Assembly (NCBI GenBank): GCA_006176705.1
Contig: QRFJ01001033.1
Coordinates: forward strand, 62,001 to 126,000
DNA: 64,000 nucleotides
Direction: 5' to 3'
DNA from: Cocos nucifera
Taxonomy: Eukaryota > Streptophyta > Magnoliopsida > Arecales > Arecaceae
This document shows, in pieces, positions 33,792-45,905 of this stretch. The notes under the pieces were generated by a model. It made no database searches, had not been told where the DNA came from, and worked only from the letters and a program-made list of their open reading frames with translations. Numbering within the stretch: position 1 is the stretch's first letter; each line of letters starts with the position of its first letter. Made by a program: the position numbers and the translations under genes.

Positions 33792-36070
33792 TGAAGGGAA
33801 ATCCTGATTTCCCGGTCCAGGTTCGTCCAGATCTGATTAGATCAAGAGATATATTTCAAAAATTTTCTCTTGATCTTAATCAGATCTTGATATGTTTCAG
33901 ATCTGATTCTTATTATTTTAATAAATAAAATAAAATAAGATAAATTAAATCAAATTCAATTTACCTGATTTGGGTAATCCTATTACCCTGTAGATGATCC
34001 TGATTGCAGCGGAAGGTTCTGGATCTTAGCCACGCAAGCGCCTGGCCTCTACCGGTATCCACTCGGGTTGGATCTGGAGAACCTCTTCTTCTCTATCACA
34101 CCTCCAAAAATCAGATCTGGATCTGATCTGGAGGATCTTCAAAACTCTTTTGAAGATCTGCAGTCGTCCTTTTGCAGCAGCGCAGCCTTCTTGCTTTTGA
34201 TCGCCTTTCCTTGATCTGAATCGCACCAAACTAAGTCCAAAACACTTTTGGACGTGGAGAGCAAGGGGAGAAGAGAGTATGGCATGGAGAAGGAGGGGAG
34301 AGGCAGCCTTGGACGTGGGAAATCTCTATTGAATTCACTTAGGATTAGGGTTGGGCGCAGGGTCTTATTTATAGACCTCTTGTGATCCAACTCCTCTTCC
34401 TCTCAACCAATCACAACCCTTTGTGAAATCAGATCTAAATCTGATTGGTTGAAAAAGAGACCCCTGGATTCCTCCTTAGAGGGCGCCTAAGACCAGTCAA
34501 ACTGGATTCTTAGTAGAACTCTGATTGGAATCCTAAAGGGAGGTGGAGTCCTTGTCCAACAAGGACTCCTAGGCGCCTCCTACTTGGGCTCACGCCACCC
34601 TTGGCGTGCGCCCTTCTCCTTGCCAGGTTCTGGCAGGGGGACAAGGCCCCCACCAGCTCTCCAATAGGTGCATGACATGTGGTCAAAAGTCAAAGGGTCA
34701 ATGGTCAACGTTTGACCAGTCAAAGGTAGACTTTTGACCAAAGTCAAAGAACAAGAAATGGCAGGTGACCAAAAATGGCAGGTAATGTCTTACAAATAAG
34801 ACAACCTATTCTGACTTGGACAACCTCCAGTCAGACCATATGAAGGCCTCTGATTGAGCACAAACTCCTTTGGCTCAGTCAGGACAACTTATTTATGATA
34901 GTAAAAGAAGAACGTTAGGTTCAATCGAGTGCTAGCACGATTTCCTTGAACCTAATTGAATCTCATTCAGATCAATTGAACTAGATCAGTTCAATTGATG
35001 ATCACCAGATTCAAACCCTTGTTTGTGTGACCCAGTTAGGTTCAGTTCTGTATGGTAATGGGATATGTCATGATCTCTATCATAGACATCATCGAAACTC
35101 CTTTCGATGGATCAGAACTCTTCTGATTCGAACAGCTAGAATGATCGATCATCTAAATCATTCTAATTGCTCCCAAAATCCACCAGTGACACCTAGCAGT
35201 ATATGGTGGCAACCCATCAGAGCTGAATGCGAACCTCTTGGTGCAGCTACCTGTGTGATTCAGTTCTTCTATCTTGAGCCCCGATCAGATTAGGGTTAAG
35301 GTGAACTCGTCAAACCCTAGTCTCTGTCATATGATGTAATCATTCGATTCGAGTCCAATGTGAAAATCTAAATAGAAACTCTTTCTATTATTTCACTCTA
35401 CCATGGCCATGGATTTCTGGACTTGATTCTCATGATCATCATAGGGCTACTCCTCTACCACCGAGGTAGATAGATCCCATCTTGATGCAATCCAGTTCCT
35501 ACAATGAACATGCTATAGCCAACATACACCTCAGGGTTCCATATGGCTAGGAGACCGAGTAATGGTGTAGTCAAACTATAACACCCTCAAGGTGAACTGC
35601 CGATGCATCTCAGGTCAAAGAACCAGACACACTACTGCAGCATCGAGTCAGTCATTGACGAGAAGGTAGACTCCCTAATGACTACTCGAGGTGGTCACGC
35701 TCAGTGCCCTCGTTCTCTAACGAGTACCTGTACTCTCGCTCCGGTGTCTCCACACCGTAGACTCAAGACTCATCTACTAAAGAGAAGCGATCGTACACCA
35801 ACCTTCCGGATCAATCACCATCCTCGTGATGATCCTATGGTCGGGAGCTGTTTATGAGTTAATAATGATTATTCATGTCTTAAATTTTCAACTCTTGAAA
35901 ATATGAATTATCATTACCATTAACTCAAAGGATGTATCACAGACACTAAATACACATGTGTGATAGAAAATAACCCATTTCATTAATTATAGTCAAAATT
36001 ACAATTTTGCCCCTAGAAGTGTATTACAAGTGTCAGCCAATTCTGGCTTCTAGGGCACATATATCTAACA
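33792..36070 (-). repeat. Family A 3' LTR (minus-strand element)
   Basis: On the plus strand TGAAGGGAAATCC... to ...ATATATCTAACA, 2279 bp. It is paired with 41689-43966. The polypurine tract AAGTGGGAGAT lies just inside it on the minus strand (36071-36081). Differences from the partner noted by eye are near 33956, 34086, 34280, a one-base indel near 34645, and single changes near 35859, 35968 and 36002. Confidence 0.93.
34366..34373 (-). promoter_or_regulatory. TATA box in the family A 3' LTR
   Basis: On the minus strand TATAAATA followed by AGACCCTGCGCCCAAC. In the 3' LTR it would direct transcription leftwards into Athila integrase sequence. Confidence 0.6.
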
Positions 36071-36084
36071 ATCTCCCACTTGTC

Positions 36085-39000
36085 CTAAAGCCAATTGGCT
36101 ACAAGTCTAAGTCCCATCTTCTCAAGGTGGGCTTCGATCTTCTGCTGGCCCAACGGCTTTGTAAGTGGGTCTGCCACATTATCTGTGGAGTTGACTCTCT
36201 TGACCTCAACGTAACCTTTCTCAAGGTAATCGCGGATGAGATGGTATCACCGTTTGCTTGGAACTCTTCCAGCACAAACAGTCTGCCAGATGTCGACTTT
36301 CGATCATCTATATCGGACATGAAGTCCGAGTCTGTGTATCCCTGAACTTGGAGTTCTCCATTACCAAAGACCAACATCATATCCTTAGTTCTTCTCAAGT
36401 ACTTAAGGATACATTTCACAGAAGTCCAGTGTTCTTCACCTGGATTTGACTGATATCTGCTTGTGACACTCACAGCATGGGCTATATCAGGTCGTGTACA
36501 TAGCATGGCATACATGAGGCTCCCTATTGCAGAAGCATAAGGGATCTTGCTCATGCGTTCTATTTCCTCAGGTGTGCTGGGGCACATCTTCTTGGAAAGA
36601 TGAATACCATGTCTGAAGGGTATTAATCCCCTCTTAGAGTTTTCCATACTAAACCTCTTTAGTACTTCCTCTATGTACATCTTTCTGTGAAAGTCCTAGC
36701 ATCCTATTCGGTCTATCCCTATAGACCTTAATTCCTAGAATAAAGGATGCTTCACCTAGGTCTTTCATGGAGAATTCCTTAGACAACCACATCTTGACTG
36801 ATGTCAACATGGGAATATCATTCCCAATAAGGAGGATGTCATCCACGTACAATACGAGGAAGACAACAGCGCTCCCACTGACCCTTTTGAAAACACATGG
36901 TTCCTCTTCATTTTTGATGAAACCAAACTTTTTGATCACATCATTGAAACGAGTGTTCCAGCTCCGAGATGCTTGCTTAAGTCCATATATGGACCTTTGC
37001 AGCTTGCAAACCTTGTGATCAGTATCACTGGATGTGAAACCTAGCGGCTGTTCCATATAGATATCTTCCTCAAGATATCCATTTAGGAATGCCGTTTTCA
37101 CGTCCATTTGCCATATTTCATAATCGAAATAGGCTGCAACAGCAAGCAATGTGCGGATGGATTTTAGCATAGCTACCGGGGAAAAGGTATCCTGATAGTC
37201 AATGCCTTCACGTTGACTATAACCTTTTGCCACCAGTCTAGCCTTGAATGTCTCCACATTCCCATCTGCACCAATCTTTCTCTTGAAGATCCATTTACAC
37301 CCAATAGGTACTATACCTTCTGGTGGATCTACCAAGGTCCAGACTTGGTTTGAGTGCATCGAGTCGATCTCTGACTTCATTGCCTCAAGCCATTTCTCGG
37401 AGTCGATATCTGATATCGCCTCGTTGTAGGTTTTGGGATCATCACCATGAGCACCATTACCTATGAGGAACATTTCCTCTACATCCTCTGAAATAATACC
37501 TAAGTATCTTTCAGGGGGACGGGAAACTCTTTCCGATCTACGAGGTGGAGGAGGTAGTGTTCTTATTGGCTCAACCTGATTTGGTTCCACTTGGTCCTTA
37601 GCTCTTTCTGCTTGTGAGACTTTCTCATCAAGCTTAATCTGCTTTCCAATGCCACTATCTTGAATAAACTATTTTTCAAGAAATATGGCATGTCGACTCA
37701 CAATCACATTGTGGTCTTCTGGAATGTAGAAATAGTATCCTAATGACTCTTTAGGATATCCTATGAATCGAGCTCTAAAGGACCTAAACTCTAACTTGTC
37801 CGCTTGTTGTCTTTTGACATAAGCCGGACAACCCCAAATTCTGAGATGACTCAGACTTGGTTTCTTACCGTGCCATATCTCATACGGTGTGGTAGGAACG
37901 GTTTTAGAGGGAACCCTATTCAGTAAATAGATTGAAGTTAATAATGAATGTCCCCAAAGAAAATCTGGGAGGTCTGTGAAGCTCATCATGGATCGAACCA
38001 TATCCAATAGAGTCCGATTTCTCCGTTCTGAAACCCCGTTGAGTTGAGGTGTTCCTGGTGGAGTCCATTGAGAGACTATGCCATTTTCCTTAAGATAGTC
38101 TAGGAATTCCCGGCTAAGGTATTCACCTCCTCGATCTGATCGAAGAACCTTAATGGGTTTTCCAGTTTGTTTTTCTACTTCATGTCTGAATTCTTTGAAC
38201 TTTTCAAAGGCTTCAGACTTATGTCTCATAAGATACACATACCCATACCTAGACAGATCATCGGTAAAGGTAATGAAGTAGACAAAATTGCCTCTAGCCG
38301 GCACATCGAATGGGCCGCACACATCAGTATGTACTAGGGCAAGGAGATCTGTGGCCCTCTCCCCATGTCCAACAAAAGGGAGTTTAGTCATTTTGCCTTG
38401 AAGACAAGATTCACAAGTTGGATATGACTCAAAAGTCAATGGACTCAATAGCCCATTTTTCTCCAATTTGTTAATCCTATCTTCTGCTATATGACCTAAT
38501 CTCAGGTGCCATAGATATCTGTCGTTTGGACTATCCCTAGGTCGTTTGGCATTCACGTTTTGCTCGATAGTTAAAATAGGTACATCAATATGCAACTGAT
38601 AAAGACCATTAACAAGGAAACCATTTGCAATTTTATTTCTTTCATAAAGAATGTTACAATGGTCCTTAAAGAAGGTGATCACATAACCTTCTTGTGCTAA
38701 GCATGAAACAGAAATCAAATTCCTGCTAGCTGCAGGCACATAATAACAGTCTTTTAAAACTAAGTCTAAACCAGATGGTAATCGCAGAGGGTATGTTCCC
38801 ACGGCTACTGCAGCAACTCTTGCTCCATTACCGACGCGTAGGATCATGTCTCCATCCCTCAGCCTCCTGCTATCCTCAAGACCCTGCATAGAAGTGCACA
38901 GATGAGCACTAGAACCAGAGTCAAGCACCCAACTGGATGCAGAAGAAACCGTAAGGTTAGACTCAATAACGAGCATACCTCCAGAAGGACCTTCCTTCTT

Positions 39001-39831
39001 GTTCTTTAGGGTGGCCAGGTAAGTAGGGCAGTTCCGCTTCCAATGGCCGTCGCTGTTGCAATGGAAACACTTTCCTTTGCCATCGACCTTCTTCTTCGGT
39101 TCTGCCTTCTTCTTCTTTGATCCTTCTACCTTTTGCTTTTTCACAGACTTCTTTTTCTTTCCATAAGACTTTCTTTTGGAAGAAGTCCGTTCCATAGCAA
39201 GAACTGAGCCTTTAGAACCTTTCATAGAAAGCTCAGCGGTAACCAGCATATTCATCAACTCGGCCAAGGAATTTTGAAGTTTATGCATGTGGTAATTCAT
39301 GATGAATTGCCCATATGCATCAGTCAAGGATTGCAGAATAATATCGTTCTGCAAGTCCAAGTCCAACTTCACACCGAGCTTCTCAAGCTCTTCCATGTCC
39401 TTGATCATTGTCAGACAGTGATCTTGGACTGACTGCCCATCACGCATCTTAGCCTTAAAAAGTCATTTCGTGACTTGATATTTGGCTGCGCGACTCTGTT
39501 CACCAAACATCTCCTGCAGGTGAGCCAACATTTGGCGAGCAGTCCCGATATCTTCATGTTGGCGCTGGAGCTCATCAGACATCGAGCCCAACATGTAGTA
39601 TCTGGCCTTATTGTCTTCGTCAATCCATTTTTCCAGAGACGCTCTCTGTTCAGTGGATGGACGAGCTGGTAAGGTGGGAGGGTCCTGGTCCAAAACATGT
39701 GTTAACTTCTCTGAACCCAAAACAATTTTGTAGTTCCTGAGCCAATCTTTATAATTGGGTCCAGTCAGTCTATGTGTGTCTAGGATACGTGCCAGTGGGT
39801 TGGACGCAGACATTTTCCTGTAGAGAGTCAA
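36085..39831 (-). pseudogene. Family A copia gag-pol polyprotein, few lesions
   Basis: One frame runs from the gag start (MSASNPLARILDTHRL, Met at about 39813; an upstream Met is at 39831). A UBN2-type gag region is followed by a zinc knuckle CFHCNSDGHWKRNC (about 39050), protease SWVLDSGSSAHL (about 38920) and the integrase zinc domain (HLRLGHIAEDRINKL, CESCLQGK). The integrase core has VHTDVCGPF, RSDRGGEYLS and GVSERRNRTLLDM. RT follows, with WQMDVKTAFLNGYLEEDIYM and VLYVDDILLIGND. RNase H then has GYTDSDFMSDIDDRKSTSG. Lesions: a TGA at 39463-39465 and a TAG at 37669-37671, both in frame; a one-base frameshift near 36690; and a deletion of roughly 270 bp near 36250 that removes the middle of RNase H with its catalytic Glu and third Asp. 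The 3' end keeps the ADPLTK region and stops at 36085. Confidence 0.92.
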
Positions 39832-41673
39832 AGATTCTAGTTAGATACTGTAATTTTGACTTGACCAATTTGTTTAGGGATTTTATTTTTAAACAAATTA
39901 GCTCCCACTATTTTCTCGGATCCCTACACTCCCTCTGTAGAGATGCGAAAATCTCCGCGATTGATGATTTCTAGTGGGTGGTGCGGTCTCACCAACTGAC
40001 TCATCACCTCACCTAACAGTTATTGGTGATGGGTTAGCCAATGAGTGAACAACTCTTGTTCAATGATTCTCTAATCATGGTGCACCCAAACTTGGTCTCT
40101 AATTCATGAATCTCACCGTATCCGGAATATTGATCCACTCCTTAGTTAAGTCAGACCCACCATTTGCATAGACTGGGTTCCTAATTGGGTCTCTCACCGT
40201 ATCCGGAATATTGAGCCCAACTCATCCTCCAGCCCATAGCATCCAATGCCTAATAGACATGGTTGCGTCTTCCCGGTGCAACTGAGCCACTGTATCCAGC
40301 CGAGAACAATCAACCCCGGGAAGGGCCCGCACGTCTACAATGGTGGAAGACCTCGGACTTAATCTTTTCTTAGGGAGAATTGATTCAGGTCTCATTAAAC
40401 TAGACTTGGCTTAGTCATAACAATTATGACTAACCTAGTGGCATGGGTCAGCTCGGATTATTGACCACCTCAGATCAGAACTGTGTCAACAGATATGGCC
40501 AGGTAAGTGAGACCGGTGGAAGGAATATGCCGTTAACTCGCACAAGAACGCATTCAGGTCGAGTAGCTTCCAATTAAAAACCAGTCGGTCGTCTGTGCCA
40601 AACTTACCTTAGACACCAAATTGTTGAGTCAGAACCAATTGGGTTAGCCTACAATCCAGACTCTAACCTCTGAGCCTAATTAGGTCTTGCTTGATCGTGA
40701 CTCGATCTTGACCCAGACTTAATCCTATTAGGCTGGTCAATTTAAGCATTGTTGATCCCATCTAACCAACTCTTGATTCGGTTTGATCAACCGCTTAGAC
40801 CTAATTGAGCTACCCAAGCCCGAACCCAGTATTATGAATATGTCTTAGATCTGAAATTCTCAATTTTAGACCTAATTAATATTCCATAAACTTAATTCTT
40901 AATTAAGTTGGGTTCATAAACAAAATATGCACAATAAATCCTAGGGTTTCAGGATCTAGGGTTTTGCAGAAAGTAAGTTTTGGGTTTCTGATTAAGGACG
41001 AACACGCAGCACCCCTACACGTCATAAGAACACCCCATCGAATGGGAAGAGAGGGCCTTTAAACCCTTCTTCGTTCTTATGACCGGACGGCCAAGAGGAA
41101 CGCCTTAATCAGGAACATGTCAAATACTACAAAACAGTTATCAGATCTATATCATATATCTCATATACAAAGTTTAGATCTAATCATGGCATATTTTGCA
41201 TACATCTCATGTATCAAATCATGCATGTTTTCAGATCTAAATTATCACATAATAATCTAAAAAATTAGATTTAAATTGATCTAATCAAAATAAATTCTAA
41301 TCTAGACAATTATGTAGAACTATTCTACAACTAGTCTAGTCATGCATCTATCATATCTCATATGATATTTAAAATTAAATAATTTTTATTTGCTGTTTAT
41401 CAGATGTTATTATAACACTTATAATATCAGAAAATAGTAAATAAGAAGATCTAAAATATGATTTAATCAGATTAAATCAAAGACATGCAAAACTATTCTA
41501 TAGAACTATTCTATTCTAGAACTAGTCATGCATATCTTCATGTTCTTAGATCCAAATCATTTAATTTTAATTTTTCTGATTTCAGATCTGATCACATCTC
41601 ATGTGACATCTGAAATCACATTATTTTTAATTAAAATAAAATTAAAATCAGATCTAAACAATTTTAGAACCAT
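39832..41673. other. Family A leader (5' untranslated region)
   Basis: About 1.8 kb between the primer-binding site and gag, on the minus strand. No coding sequence is recognised. The text gaatctcaccgtatccggaa (around 40105) recurs as ctctcaccgtatccggaata (about 40190), an 80-90-bp direct repeat. The part nearest the primer site is AT-rich (41120-41660). Confidence 0.6.
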
Positions 41674-41686
41674 GGCTCTGATACCA
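41674..41686 (-). other. Family A primer-binding site
   Basis: On the minus strand TGGTATCAGAGCC, complementary to initiator methionine tRNA, two bases after the LTR end. Confidence 0.92.
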
Positions 41687-41688
41687 GT

Positions 41689-43966
41689 TGAAGGGAAATC
41701 CTGATTTCCCGGTCCAGGTTCGTCCAGATCTGATTAGATCAAGAGATATATTTCAAAAATTTTCTCTTGATCTTAATCAGATCTTGATATGTTTCAGATC
41801 TGATTCTTATTATTTTAATAAATAAAATAAAATAAGATAAATTAAATCAAATTTAATTTACCTGATTTGGGTAATCCTATTACCCTGTAGATGATCCTGA
41901 TTGCAGCGGAAGGTTCTGGATCTTAGCCACGCAAGCGCCTGGCCTCTACCGGTATCCACTCGGGTTGGATCTGGAGATCCTCTTCTTCTCTATCACACCT
42001 CCAAAAATCAGATCTGGATCTGATCTGGAGGATCTTCAAAACTCTTTTGAAGATCTGCAGTCGTCCTTTTGCAGCAGCGCAGCCTTCTTGCTTTTGATCG
42101 CCTTTCCTTGATCTGAATCGCACCAAACTAAGTCCAAAACACTTTTGGACGTGGAGAGCAAGGGGAGAAGAGAGTATGGCGTGGAGAAGGAGGGGAGAGG
42201 CAGCCTTGGACGTGGGAAATCTCTATTGAATTCACTTAGGATTAGGGTTGGGCGCAGGGTCTTATTTATAGACCTCTTGTGATCCAACTCCTCTTCCTCT
42301 CAACCAATCACAACCCTTTGTGAAATCAGATCTAAATCTGATTGGTTGAAAAAGAGACCCCTGGATTCCTCCTTAGAGGGCGCCTAAGACCAGTCAAACT
42401 GGATTCTTAGTAGAACTCTGATTGGAATCCTAAAGGGAGGTGGAGTCCTTGTCCAACAAGGACTCCTAGGCGCCTCCTACTTGGGCTCACGCCACCCTTG
42501 GCGTGCGCCCTTCTCCTTGCCAGGTTCTGGCAGGGGGACAAGCCCCCACCAGCTCTCCAATAGGTGCATGACATGTGGTCAAAAGTCAAAGGGTCAATGG
42601 TCAACGTTTGACCAGTCAAAGGTAGACTTTTGACCAAAGTCAAAGAACAAGAAATGGCAGGTGACCAAAAATGGCAGGTAATGTCTTACAAATAAGACAA
42701 CCTATTCTGACTTGGACAACCTCCAGTCAGACCATATGAAGGCCTCTGATTGAGCACAAACTCCTTTGGCTCAGTCAGGACAACTTATTTATGATAGTAA
42801 AAGAAGAACGTTAGGTTCAATCGAGTGCTAGCACGATTTCCTTGAACCTAATTGAATCTCATTCAGATCAATTGAACTAGATCAGTTCAATTGATGATCA
42901 CCAGATTCAAACCCTTGTTTGTGTGACCCAGTTAGGTTCAGTTCTGTATGGTAATGGGATATGTCATGATCTCTATCATAGACATCATCGAAACTCCTTT
43001 CGATGGATCAGAACTCTTCTGATTCGAACAGCTAGAATGATCGATCATCTAAATCATTCTAATTGCTCCCAAAATCCACCAGTGACACCTAGCAGTATAT
43101 GGTGGCAACCCATCAGAGCTGAATGCGAACCTCTTGGTGCAGCTACCTGTGTGATTCAGTTCTTCTATCTTGAGCCCCGATCAGATTAGGGTTAAGGTGA
43201 ACTCGTCAAACCCTAGTCTCTGTCATATGATGTAATCATTCGATTCGAGTCCAATGTGAAAATCTAAATAGAAACTCTTTCTATTATTTCACTCTACCAT
43301 GGCCATGGATTTCTGGACTTGATTCTCATGATCATCATAGGGCTACTCCTCTACCACCGAGGTAGATAGATCCCATCTTGATGCAATCCAGTTCCTACAA
43401 TGAACATGCTATAGCCAACATACACCTCAGGGTTCCATATGGCTAGGAGACCGAGTAATGGTGTAGTCAAACTATAACACCCTCAAGGTGAACTGCCGAT
43501 GCATCTCAGGTCAAAGAACCAGACACACTACTGCAGCATCGAGTCAGTCATTGACGAGAAGGTAGACTCCCTAATGACTACTCGAGGTGGTCACGCTCAG
43601 TGCCCTCGTTCTCTAACGAGTACCTGTACTCTCGCTCCGGTGTCTCCACACCGTAGACTCAAGACTCATCTACTAAAGAGAAGCGATCGTACACCAACCT
43701 TCCGGATCAATCACCATCCTCGTGATGATCCTATGGTCGGGAGCTGTTTATGTGTTAATAATGATTATTCATGTCTTAAATTTTCAACTCTTGAAAATAT
43801 GAATTATCATTACCATTAACTCAAAGGATGTATCACAGACACTAAATACACATGTGTGATAAAAAATAACCCATTTCATTAATTATAGTCAAAATTATAA
43901 TTTTGCCCCTAGAAGTGTATTACAAGTGTCAGCCAATTCTGGCTTCTAGGGCACATATATCTAACA
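41689..43966 (-). repeat. Family A 5' LTR (minus-strand element)
   Basis: On the plus strand TGAAGGGAAATCC... to ...ATATATCTAACA, 2278 bp, almost identical to 33792-36070. TG/CA ends are intact. It is followed at once by Athila integrase sequence (cggggaacacattt). Confidence 0.94.
42263..42270 (-). promoter_or_regulatory. TATA box in the family A 5' LTR
   Basis: On the minus strand TATAAATA with the same downstream text as the other LTRs. This is the probable promoter of the family A element; transcription would start about 30 bases leftwards. Confidence 0.65.
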
Positions 43967-44677
43967 CGGGGAACACATTTTTGCAATCGACCCTTTACCG
44001 CATTAATGAAGAAATATAATGTTATCCACAAGTTAGCTACACCATATCATCCTCAGACTAGTGGGCAAGTTGAAGTGTTCAATAGCCAAATCAAACAAAT
44101 CTTGGAGAAAACTGTTAATGCCAAAAGGAAGGATTGGTCCGTGAAATTAGTTGATGCACTTTGGGCTTACCGCATTGCCTACAAGACCAACCTAGGAATG
44201 TCTCCTTATAGGACTGTGTTTGAAAAACCATGTCACTTTCCTATTGAGTTAGAACATAAAGCCATGTGGGCAATAAAGAAATTAAATATGAACTTAGACG
44301 TAGCCGGAAACCATAGGAAGCTTCAGATCAATGAATTAGAAGAACCGAGAAATGAAGCTTATGAGAATGCCAAGGTATACAAGGAATGGATGAAAGTATT
44401 TCATGATCAAGCAATTCATAGAAAATCTTTTACTCCTAGATAAAAAGTTCTTTTGTATAATTCAAGGTTACATCTTTTTCCTGAAAAGCTTAGGTCTAGA
44501 TGGACAAGACCTTTCTTTGTTAAAGTAGTTTTCCCATACGGGGCTATAGAGATTGAAAACCCAAGAAATGGTGTTGTTTTTAAAGTTAATGGTCAACGAT
44601 TGAAACCATTCTTGGAATTATCCATAGAATCTATGGAGGAAGTCATGGTTCTTTATGAACCAACATATCTCGATTAG
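43967..44677 (+). pseudogene. Athila integrase C-terminal half
   Basis: It resumes the frame left at 33791: GTHFCNRPFTALMKKYNV, then HKLATPYHPQTSGQVEVFN with the catalytic Glu, DWSVKLVDALWAYRIAYK and LGMSPYRTVFEKPCHFP. A TAA at 44441-44443 interrupts the frame. The same frame continues as VLLYNSRLHLFPEKLRSRW and FFVKVVFPYGAIEIEN, then FKVNGQRLKPFLEL, to a stop after EPTYLD. Integrase joins retrotransposon cDNA to chromosomal DNA. This half is well preserved compared with gag and protease. Confidence 0.9.
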
Positions 44678-45905
44678 TTTGTTATCACTATTTAGTTTGG
44701 TTGAAGACTTTAAACTTAACGCTCCTGGGAGGCAACCCAGCTTCTTTCTTTCTAATTAGTTTTCTTTTTAGCATTATCATATCAAATAAGCTCCATTGAA
44801 TAAGTTGGAGGGAGAGTTTAAATTTTCAAAGACATGTGTAGGACCAAAAATATAGTCAGGTGTATTCTTTCATTTTCTTTATTATACCCTTTATTTTTCT
44901 TCTCCATTGAGGACAATGTCGATTAAGTTGGGGGAGAGAAAAATAAAAATTTTAAAATTTTAAGTCCTTGGAAAAGTTAGTATTTAGTATTTAGATTATG
45001 CTTAAGAATCAAATTAAACTAAGCATTTTTAAAAGAAAATTGATGCACAGATTAGAGAATCTGTAAGATATTGAGGAATCAAGTATTAAGAAAATTCAAT
45101 AAAGAGTTAAGTCTAGAACATAAAAAAATTTTCTTTTGAGCATTTCTAATTTTTTCTACTAGTATCAAAGAAAAGTCTACTTTTTATAGTTTTTGTGTAG
45201 GATAACTATACTTTTCTACATATAAATTTTTTTTTAAAATAGTTTCCAAGTACTTCTCACTCAGTAACTGGACCTCTTTGCCTAAGCAAGCATTAAGTTT
45301 CGCATCAAAAGATGGGAAGGGCAAAGAAGCTCATTGTAAAGGTAGTCATAACTCATAGTCTGTTTGATTCAAGCTAGTAAGCCCGAGGGGTATTCTATAA
45401 CTAGTGTTCTAAAGCCAACCGGTTTGAAAGTCATTGGCCCAAGACTTGCTACATGGATCAAATAGAAAGCTTAAGGGGTTAAGACACTTAATAGTGGTAC
45501 AATATTAAAATAATAATAAAAAAATATATTAATTTTTTATCAAGTAATCGGATCTTGTTGCCTAAGTAAGCAATGATATTCGCATCAAAAAGTAGGCAAT
45601 GTGAAAATAAAAATCAATAAATGAAGGACGGAAGTAGCAATACACTTGCCTATATGAAAGTTTAGACAAATTAGAGATAAAGATGGGATAATTTAGAAAA
45701 AATTCAAAAAAATTTAATATTCTTTACTTAATTTTTCTATTGATAAGTATTAATATCCAAATAATATGTCTCACTTAAGCTCTACTGAATATCAATGATC
45801 ATTTTGAAAACTGCTTAGGTAAAATTCGAAACTCTAAAGTTAAAAGATATTTAAAACTAAATTCTTTCTTTACTCGAGGATGAGCAAAGCTTAAGTTGAA
45901 GGGTG
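44678..45905. other. Athila 3' untranslated region and polypurine tract
   Basis: CTCCTGGGAGGCAACCCAGC near 44725 and AAGTTGGGGGAGAGAAAAA near 44925 are signatures found downstream of integrase in this group. A segment around ttgcctaagcaagcattaag (45278) recurs near 45560 in diverged form. The stretch ends GCTTAAGTTGAAGGGTG directly before the 3' LTR, a weak polypurine tract. No env-like ORF is seen. Confidence 0.65.

Larger units (their letters stand above)
33792..43966 (-). mobile_element. Family A Ty1/copia element, nearly complete and young
   Basis: LTRs at 33792-36070 (3') and 41689-43966 (5'), primer-binding site 41674-41686, leader, and gag-pol 36085-39831. It is 10.2 kb in total. The two LTRs differ at about seven positions by eye. 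The coding frame carries only a few lesions. The element interrupts the Athila integrase core; the outer flanks join into a continuous integrase frame, sharing CGG. The sequence resembles the Angela/Tork-type copia group (long LTRs, VLDSGSSAHL protease), which is an inference. Confidence 0.93.

Noticed and set aside
34026..34390. Small frames inside the family A LTRs (repeated at 41923-42287)
   Set aside because: Identical because the LTRs are identical; no domain, overlapping frames, and located at the promoter region.
35027..35293. 88-residue frame (MTQLGSVLYGNG...) seen three times, at 31032, 35027 and 42923
   Set aside because: All three are copies of the same LTR, so the repetition is duplication and not conservation. 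The more diverged LTR near 63060-63330 has stops in this frame.
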